64,000 nucleotides of DNA from Gymnopilus junonius. Its lineage: Eukaryota; Basidiomycota; Agaricomycetes; Agaricales; Galerinaceae. The notes below the pieces were generated by a model that was not told the origin of the DNA, did not search any database, and saw only the letters and a list, made by a program, of their open reading frames with translations. Below are positions 56,230 to 64,000 of the stretch, piece by piece. The position numbers and the translations under genes were made by a program. Location: NCBI GenBank assembly GCA_015501075.1, contig JADNYJ010000184.1, forward strand, positions 1 through 64,000. The letters run 5' to 3'. Within the stretch, counting starts at the first letter, position 1. Every line of letters starts with the position of its first letter.

Positions 56230-59200
56230 TCAAACAGGGAAGTAAACTTTAAGGTCCCCCACATACTCCACGATATCTTCGAAATCGGTATCCTTGCAGA
56301 AGGCAGTGGCCTTATCTGCTACTAGTTCATGACCGGTACCGTAGAATGCCGAAAACCAGGAGTACAAATCGATTGCCCGTCGTGGAACAGCCAAAGGCAG
56401 ACGTGACACAAAGAAGGCTGATATTGAACCCATAAGAAAGATAGTGACAATGGTCAGAGTCATTGGAAGGCTCATAATACTCGTGTCTGTAATGAGCTGA
56501 TCTGAGTATTGTCGAGCGACGTTCAGCCCCCGAGCCCGCAAAATATGGTAGAGCGTTAGTAGCGTCAGCTAGTCACGGGCTTTGGGTGTAGTGAGCTTCA
56601 GAAAGTTCAGTAAATCCGTATGTCCGTCGCCGTTTGTATAAGATATTAGCTATTAAGCAAAGCTTAGATAAATTTTGGGGACACCGGCAAGAAAATTTAC
56701 TTGCCGTAGGCGAAGGTACATAATCTGCGTCTCGTCCGTTGTCCTTCAAATTTGGTTCACACTGTTCTGGTGACTTGCCACATAACTTGAGAAAGCAAAA
56801 AATGAATTAGGAGTAATTCACGCAACAAAAAAAATCTTTACACAGGTTCCATATCAGAGAAGTTTAAGGTGCTCTTCACAAGAGGGCTGGTTATCTTGCT
56901 GCCCCGCAATTTTTCCCTTTTAAATTCCATATTCACATCTGAAACAGAAGTAGCCTTGTCGACGATTCGCGTTGAAATTGACGCAGCAATAGAACTGTTG
57001 TACACCTCAACTACCAAGGTTCATACAGTTCTAGGCAGACAGCGGCATCGTAACCGATGGACGTATCCAATCCATTTGTATCAGGGACTGGCTTGGCTTT
57101 AAAACCGAAGATCCCTTCAGGGGAAAAAGTGTCATTTAGGTCTGACAAGGACATGTTCTATTGTTGCAAAACCATTGAAGTCTGAACCTGCACGGACAAT
57201 CAATCCTGTGTACAAATGAAAATGATGGATGGACTTGCCCATGCTGAGCGGTGTGCTTTTCAGGCTGTGGTGCAACACCATTATTCCAAAATAGTGCTTT
57301 CAGGGAAGTAAAAAGTATATTAGAAGCGCCTCCGGCGTTCTGCATAAGCTACAGTTGTGCTCACCTCCCATAACGATTGCGATTGATTCAGGCCTGCGGG
57401 TATATGGTTCCTGGATGAACAAACCTTGAGAAGTTGAACAGCTTTTCGAAATTTAACGGGAAAGGTAGGCCAAATCCTTGAAACAGAAGTCGTAAGGTTT
57501 CACGAGGAGTGAAAAGATAAGTGAAATTATTCGCCGAGATTGGAATGCTGCCAGAAATATGGTTGTCAATAACTTTGTATAAATGGCGTCTGTCATGCGA
57601 CTACATGTTATCGGACATATCCGGTATTTTGAGGCAATTGATCCTAATCCCCCATCTAGGAAATCTGCGACTAGTTAGGAACAATGACTCCATAGACAAG
57701 GTCGTCGGAGGATCTACCTCAAAAGAAAGCCAGGAATACGCCTTGAGCAGCTTGCATGTCCTCTGCAATAAACTTCTCGGCCTTCACCTCACTTGAACTT
57801 GCAGTGGAATCGTGTCGAGTGTGAATGTCCCGATCCACTTCCACCTGGGGTCAACTGAGATGGAATGACTTCAGCAAGTAAACTGAATCGTTTTTCCACG
57901 GCAAAGAGACAGCTGAAGGCAGACTGCCATGTGCCGAGAAAGGTGCCATGGTCCAGGTTAGAAGGAAGTTCTGTCGGTCGAGAAATCAGGCTTTCGTAAC
58001 AAATGAGAAGGTCAAGGATCAATTTACCTCGAAAGCGGGCTGAAGAGCCTGAGCTCGAGCAATATCTGCTTGAGAGACGTCCCCTTGGACTGACACTTCG
58101 TAGTAATCTTGATATTGGTGCTATAGTGGTCTTTAAAGTCAGTCACTAGCCAAGGCAAAGTTGAACCAGAAACGAACCACGGCATTGACTTCAATCTTTA
58201 CTACTCTTCCAAAAAGAAAGGATAGGAACGCGATCATGACGATATTTAGCAGGAAATAAAAAGTCCAGAGTGACCAAGGCGTTTACTGAAAAGAGGCGAA
58301 GTGAGTAAGGGCTATATGTTTATAAAACGATCCTGGTACGCACTCATAGAGCCGGCGATACTCTCGATCAGCCCCTCTGTAAGAATGTCTATCCCACAGG
58401 AGTCACAATGCTCCCCAAAAGCCGAAGGGATCATCACGATACACAGCTAAATCTCTCAATCGCACGCCAGGCGTGTTCGGTAAACGTGATTGATGAATTA
58501 TAGTTGCCCATGCTGAAGAATACGAGGAAAGTTCAAAGAGGGGTCCGTGCGACATATATGCATATAACTTACTAGCAGTTTCCATGATTGCCCACGCCAA
58601 TTCCATCAGACTCTAGCCAGAAAAAGCCTGCCACCCAACAACCCAGGTCCACAAAACCCGTGCCCAGAACAACGAAATTCCACTCGATACCTTCACAAAA
58701 CCTAGCAAAAAAGGGTAGGCCACAACACACAACACCAAATGGATTATGAAGAGCCGCCATTGAGGAACTTCATAACCTTCTGCGAAAGGATGCTTCTTGG
58801 CTTTTCGAAATTTGTCAAATAACGATGGCGTTTTAGGAGTAGAGCTGAATCTGGAAGAGTTCGGGGAGGATGAAGGTGTCAGAGAACTGTGGTCAAGATC
58901 GTAGGGATGTCGTCTAGGCAGCGGCTTTTAAAGTCTGACTCAGAAACATGTTCCGAATCGGAGATGATGATTATTTTGTCCGAGCTGATCTGGTGCTTCA
59001 AAGGTAGATGAAGTGGTCTCAAGTCCGTGCGTGGCCTGTCTGGAGGAAGGAGAGGGTCTTTGACCCCCTTGTCTTGGTGATCTGCCTGAACGCCGAGGGA
59101 AGGCTTAATGCTGCGATCCGGGCTTGAACTCGTTTGCTGGCGTTGACCAGGTATGGGATCAAGGCTATCGATATCACTTGATCTTAATAGATCTGGTGCT

Positions 59201-60170
59201 ATATCCATGTCTTCATCATTGAATATGCTCCTTTGGGAAATCTTTGATAAGCCCGGCGGTCGCAAGGGAACCATAAATTCCTCCTTGGAATGCGATTTTT
59301 TCGAAATTGGTTCCTCCAGCTTTAAGGATTCGACTTTAGGGGAGAACTGGGCGAAACACAATGGAATCGATGGCAAGGAAGAAAGAGCCACAAAGCACTG
59401 GCGTGTCGAGTGCAGACAATATCCACTATATGAAATAAGATTGACGCATTGGGTGGCGGAGAAAGTCCCTTACTGGCATGTACCTAAACCAAGCTTGCGT
59501 AGACCTTCAAGGGGCACATGAGGCTGCCTACCTCATGGTCTGACAGTATTTGACTGCCACTCCGGGTTCTACAAAGATCAGACCCTGGCCCCTGGAAAAA
59601 TTTGTACCGTAGAATAGGTGCGTCCCTTTTGCGATATATTTTGTCAGGAAGAGCAGTGAACCAACAGTGAGCAGTTGTGAGTGCGATGGCTTTGATGGAC
59701 CCACAACTCATTGGCAGAGTTGCCACCATTTGCCCTACTTGCTTTTCTGTATCCTTGGTCGAAATAATTAAAATAATTACTCCCGAGGGACTTCCAGGCA
59801 GGCTTCCGTAGTATCAGGGCATGAAAATCCAAATCGATATGACCACTTCATCCGAGAATAACGGAGGTCCAAATCTCAATGAACTCCATAGGCTACACAC
59901 CATCTGAGGGATCGGCTGTGCCTAACAGCATAGCCTGGCCCGCAAATTGAAAGCCCAGTAGAATGTGTGATAGTTAGTTTCCACAGACGCTGGTTCATCA
60001 GGCAGGAAGCAGCTGAGCCTGGTGAGGTCATGGTGGCAAAAGGTCTCTAGATCGAGCGAGAGGTCCATATCGTCAGGGTTCAAAAAGGGCCTAATTCGAT
60101 CCGATGCCTGCATTTTGAGATGGGGATCGTTCTGAATATTTCGAGGCGCATAGACTTGGTCGCTTGCCAT
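56230..60170 (-). pseudogene. Decayed multi-exon membrane protein of unknown function
   Basis: Pieces of one large gene read in order on the minus strand. First comes a start region (MASDQVYAPRNIQNDPHLKM, 60170), then a Ser/Pro/Asp-rich part (59391-58879) with the acidic patch IIIISDSEHVSESD. A membrane segment follows (WRLFIIHLVLCVVAYPFLLG, then LFWARVLWTWVVGWQAF), then LMELAWAIMETASKLYAYMS and ATIIHQSRLPNTPGVRLRDL. Next is a second helix (WTFYFLLNIVMIAFLSFLFG). The last exon has SLPMTLTIVTIFLMGSISAF and YSWFSAFYGTGHELVADKAT. The layout matches a conserved mushroom protein of unknown role. Breaks: near 58905 one C seems lost (PYDLDHSSLTPSSS is out of frame), a TAG follows WQAFSG, and near 58425 one G seems gained before EHCDSCGIDILTEG. 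Exons between are incompletely resolved. Confidence 0.6.
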
Positions 60171-60813
60171 GATCTAAAAATGTAGGGTTTCGTATCCGGC
60201 AGATGAAACAGAAGGAGAAGATGGATATTAAATGTATAGGAAGGCAGTGTCGACGCTGCCTTTGCGCATTTTGGCGAGAAGACCGCTACGTAAACCGGCA
60301 TAGACCTGAGGCCATATCTTCGTGATGTTATAAAGATTGAGTCTGTTTATGCTTTTATAAAGATAAGTGAAGATGGTAGGGAAAGAATGGGAACCGACGG
60401 AGGCATTGAGAGCCGTGAAAAGTGTTGGAAATTTGCGAGGCAGTCCTAGTAGCTAGAGTATGATGCTGGAGGCTTTCCAGACCTTTATCTAGCGGCTCTA
60501 GCCTATTGATCGAAAGAAGGTCTAAGCCAATGCCTGATAAACTGATTGGATAAATGTGGATGCCAATATGGGGGTTCGAGCGTCCGCTGTAGAAAAGCAA
60601 CAATCAAGCAGCAGGTTACAAGTTTGTAGTCCGCCGAGTGACGAGTGTCGACAGTCCAGCTAAGCTTGTTATGATGGCATGTGAAAAGTTTACGGAACGC
60701 GTGTTGTGACTTGAATTCGCATTCGTTTGGACACTGAACATCATGCCTTTTTCATCCGACTAATGAAATGAAAACAAATCATAAACTTGCTTTTACTTAA
60801 CGAAGCAGGACCG
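60171..60813. other. Intergenic, nothing recognised
   Basis: Short frames only. This probably contains the promoter of the membrane gene on the minus strand and the 3' end of the next gene. Confidence 0.5.
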
Positions 60814-62347
60814 TTAAACTGCCCACTCGAAGTCCACTTCAAACTCAATTCTCCGTGAATGGGCCACTAGCTTCGGGAGGACTGTCAACGCTTTCGAGCA
60901 AATCGCTGCTATCGGGTCATTCCGCTCTCTTTTTACACCGCTTTCGACCAGAGGGGGTTCAACTTCATAGATATGCCATTTCAAAATGAAATGAACCTTC
61001 TCGAGAGATGGAAAGGCCGCTGAATCACTTAGTGCATCGTCAATTCCTGACCATAGATCCGGATCCAACCGATCTGAGGGGAACATGGAATCAAACTGGG
61101 GTTTGCAGGTGTTCTTTAGAATGCGAGGCGCCCATGATGGTCATAACAAGATTCTTTATTCCTGTTCGTTTGTGCCATTCGTGACTAAGCAATGACGCTA
61201 GACGCCCAAGGTTTCTGACGGGTCGTCGAGCTTGAAATATACCCTGAAAATCAGGGTCTGCAGGGAGATGAGATCGGCCAGACATATTGGTCCATAAATG
61301 TCTTCATAGGTTGCTGAAGAAATCTAAGTAAATTGTCGCAGTGCATAAATACGGTGGAGTGGCTTACATCCAGGAAACTCGAATCGGACACTGTCAAGCA
61401 TTCTAAGGACCTTGATTGCGTATTTCACGACTTTCCATGCATCCATAGATGGACGGTTATAACATGGCGCAATAAATCGTGAACTGTTTGAGCTTTGAAA
61501 AGGTGCCTGGAGCAAACCTTTTTTCTGTGCATCTAGAACTGCAGATAAATATCCTCTGAATATGCAATGTCAAGGCTTTCCAAGTGTAGGAAGCTTTGGG
61601 AAGACCACATGGTGGAGGTTCTCCAAGATGGAGGTTTCACTTCCTGAGATCCAAAGAGGGCTGGTAGAGTCGACCTTTTCTATATGGAGATGGCGAAGGT
61701 TCAAGCATCGCAGGAAACTCAGGTTGGAAATTGGAGATATTCCTGAGGCTAATACTCGTCAGCAGAGGCGACTCCCAGAATAACTTCTTTAGACTGTCAT
61801 ATATCGGCTTGCCAATATCCTCCCATTCCATGCAGAAGTCAAAATGGAGTCGAAAGGTATGTAGTTTGGGTAGCATATCCATTATCGCAGGCAAACTTTC
61901 TCTATGCGTATTCCAGGTTAACGGTGTGTAATTGGATACATTTGTCAACACGTATTCCGGGCTGAAGATTGAGAGCAGAGAAAGCTCAAGAGTATGAACT
62001 TGCAAAGCCAAAGGGTCAATGGAACGAAGGGGATCATTCTGAAGGAGCTGTAGGAAGCCATCCATTTTCCTTGCTTCCTCACGATTTCTTTTCCCTTCAA
62101 ATGTCGGGCCTGAATCCGAGATAGTAACCTGTGCAAAGAGATATCGCCTAGAGAGTGTGCAGAAAGCTTTGGAGACGAATAGGCATTGCGTTAAAGCGTG
62201 GTACGATGCGATGTTGTCGTGCTCATCAGCGAGAGAGGTGAAAATGAGGTCGATTATCTCGAGAGGGAGATTAGAGACTTGTATTTGAATTCTAGTGTCA
62301 GAACTAGAGGCCCTGGTCATATAGTGTCGGTCAAGAAGACGATTCAT
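60814..62347 (-). pseudogene. F-box/LRR-like gene with several frame breaks
   Basis: From the ATG at 62347: MNRLLDRHYMTRASSSDTRI, then an F-box (VSNLPLEIIDLIFTSLADEH, TQCLFVSKAFCTLSRRYLFA). LRR-like text follows (LLTSISLRNISNFQPEF). Near 61695 the frame shifts by one extra T (GAGTTTCC) into LRCLNLRHLHIEKVDSTSPL. A second extra base near 61590 (AAGCTTCCTAC) is needed to reach FLHLESLDIAYSEDIYLQ. A further exon (PSMDAWKVVKYAIKVLRMLD) and another (TGIKNLVMTIMGASHSKEHL) lead to a last shift before DSMFPSDRLDPDLWSGIDDA. The end at 60814 is EFEVDFEWAV. The family is recognisable, but at least three breaks make it a probable pseudogene. Confidence 0.65.
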
Positions 62348-62543
62348 GATGATGATGAAAGTGTGAGATGTACAGTAAGATGCCGTCAGCAAGCAGCCGG
62401 CGCCACCAATCATGATCATGATTCTTTCTGTTTTTTTTTTACGACTATCACAAATCATAATCATTTGGTATCTAAACGTCCTTCAAAGTTACAGATAACT
62501 GGAGCTCTACAATACAATAACAAGATCCTATTCCGTTCAGCTT

Positions 62544-63170
62544 TCACGCCTTCTCTCGCGCGGAGCTAAGTATCTTGGTCAATTCTTCCACCCTCTCCAC
62601 TACTTCCTTCCCTTTCCCGGCACCAACCCACTGCTCGATCACCGCCTCCTCCAAAAGACCCTTATTCGCGGCAGAAGCAACAGCGCCTCCAAGCGGTAGT
62701 TCGACTTTCCCATCCCAAGGATGGATCTTCACTCCGTTCAACGATTGCCTCAGTGCGCTATTCGCCTTATTCCCTCCATGTCCTCCATAGCTCACAATTA
62801 ACACCGGCTTTCCTGACCATTCGTGGAATATGTTGTCGATGGCGACTTTGACTACGGCCGGGAAGGACCAGTTATACTGCGGGGTGACGAAGATGAACCC
62901 TGCATAGGAGCGGATCTGGTTCGACCACTTGTTGACGATCTCGGATGGGTAGGGGTCTCCTGTGAGGGGTCGGGGGTATTGTGATGGGAGGGGTCCCTCG
63001 GGCGATAGAGGGAGGGAGACGTAGTCTGCGAGGTCGAGCACTTCGATGGTGGTGCCTTCTGGGAGATTGGGGGTGATGAGACCGGTGATCCAGGCTACGA
63101 CAGCGGGGGCGACGCGTGGTGTACGCGTTGAGCCGAGAATTATTGCGATCTTCTTTGTTGCGGAAGCCAT
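62544..63170 (-). CDS. NADPH-dependent FMN reductase (flavodoxin-like fold)
   Basis: A small soluble flavoprotein that reduces FMN, or quinones and azo compounds through bound FMN, using NADPH. It is an intronless 208-codon gene from the ATG at 63170. The phosphate-binding loop is IAIILGSTRTPRVAPAVVAW at the N-terminus. FIFVTPQYNWSFPAVVKVAI, then DNIFHEWSGKPVLIVSYGGH with GGNKA, is the typical flavin and dimer region. The length fits the family. It is separate from the F-box pseudogene in front of which it lies and shows no damage. It might serve redox defence, but the context gives no specific partner. Confidence 0.92.
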   Translation of the reverse strand: MASATKKIAIILGSTRTPRVAPAVVAWITGLITPNLPEGTTIEVLDLADYVSLPLSPEGPLPSQYPRPLTGDPYPSEIVNKWSNQIRSYAGFIFVTPQYNWSFPAVVKVAIDNIFHEWSGKPVLIVSYGGHGGNKANSALRQSLNGVKIHPWDGKVELPLGGAVASAANKGLLEEAVIEQWVGAGKGKEVVERVEELTKILSSAREKA

Positions 63171-64000
63171 TGGTGTGTATGAGTTGATTGGGTTGGTTTG
63201 AGGAGGCTTTGTGCAACGGCAGAATGTTAATCTGCTACAAAAAATTGGTGCGCTTTTTATAGTTTTGATATTCTGTCCCTATCCGAGAGGTTATTCCTTA
63301 CTGTCAATCACGACTGTCAATTAGCCTTAGTTAGCCGGATTCAGGGCTCTTCAAGGTCGCGCTGCGAACGCAGCTCGGATCGCAGCACTACTGATACAGC
63401 GACCGGTAATGAGCTTAGAATGCCATACAGCTAACGATGTCGTAATAGATAGCAATCTATTGCAATAGAAACGCGCTGCGATCATGATGGTTGTGATAGG
63501 TTGGCGCCAGACAGCGCGAAGTAATCTGATAAATTCAGTACTTGGTGAGCCACATGCTTATCCGTGGATCCGCTGAGATGCTTTAGACAAACTGGTTCTG
63601 ACAAACGAAATCCATGAGCACGGCATTCTTATATTTCATTGCGAATAAATAAATAGTGCAAGGGGGGGCATGAGAGGTGGGTGAATTCGAAGTGGAAGTC
63701 ATCTTTTGGGCATTCGTAATCGTAACCGCAGGAGTAATGAGAGGGAAGGAAATAGTAGAATAGAAAGAAACTGCTCCATTGAATCGCGCATCTTTCATCT
63801 TGGGGAAAGAGAGGGGATAAGGAAGCTATCGCCTATCGCCATCGTCGTCGTCGAATTACGCGAAGTACCGTCATCTGATAAGATAGGGTACCATCACAAT
63901 CATGGGCACGAGCAACACCGTGAATCATGAACCACGGAGAAACGCATCGAGCTCGTCGTCTAATTCTTGTTGTGTCTTCATGGGGCGTTCCGTCCTCGTA
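63171..64000. other. Right edge, promoter side of the reductase
   Basis: A region upstream of the reductase with only short unsupported frames. Nothing recognised. Confidence 0.45.

Noticed and set aside
1..64000. CRISPR arrays, operons or bacterial-type signals
   Set aside because: The window is eukaryotic and intron-rich; no regularly spaced repeats with unique spacers were seen.

Overview
The window looks like nuclear DNA of a mushroom-forming basidiomycete (Agaricomycetes). Genes are split by many 44-78 nt GT-AG introns with CTNAC-type branch sites. The conserved genes are ordinary fungal housekeeping genes, and there are families typical of mushrooms: a CYP63-like P450, divergent F-box/LRR proteins, and PIF1- and RecQ-helicase-bearing transposons. 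No rRNA, convincing tRNA or CRISPR array was seen.

Layout. 1-12.9 kb: a small one-pass membrane protein, a broken F-box/LRR gene beside an LRR remnant and a 25-bp tandem repeat, a hairpin element, and a Ser-rich conserved protein. 13-21.8 kb: conserved genes WDR89-like (minus), then MFS transporter, Swd1/RbBP5 (COMPASS) and a Pcl-type cyclin (all plus). 23-25.6 kb: a CYP63-like P450 (minus). 25.7-40.3 kb: a nested transposon island. 41.5-48.8 kb: coproporphyrinogen oxidase, UAA-type nucleotide-sugar transporter and calcineurin B (all minus), and mitochondrial tRNA-modifying GTPase Mss1 (plus, divergent from calcineurin B). 50.6-56.1 kb: three tandem F-box/LRR genes. 56.2-63.2 kb (minus): a decayed multi-exon membrane protein, a decayed F-box gene and an intact NADPH-dependent FMN reductase.

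The transposon island is the main discovery. Copies of the 8-mer TCAAATCC (25731, 26712, 39518, and a 7/8 copy at 40321) separate three elements, as if each landed in the target duplication of the one before: X (about 1 kb), Y (carrying a truncated RecQ-like helicase) and Z (a 795-bp MITE with perfect 25-bp inverted termini). Inside Y sits an 11,043-bp element W (26738-37780) with 21-bp inverted termini and a perfect 8-bp duplication CCAAGCCA. W encodes, on the minus strand, a large protein that I read as a DDE transposase whose catalytic domain is interrupted by a complete DEDDy 3'-5' exonuclease between the second D and the E, with AT-hooks at the N end and a Cys-rich C end. W has itself been hit by a TA-flanked 378-bp MITE and by a 5'-truncated Helitron-like PIF1 helicase carrying a ubiquitin-hydrolase-like tail.

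Many accessory genes, and two conserved ones (MFS, cyclin), carry one-base indels, often in short homopolymers, or single in-frame stops. Eight other intron-rich or long genes read through cleanly. Real decay is therefore likely for the F-box, membrane and transposon genes, while sequence error is a live alternative for the MFS and cyclin genes.
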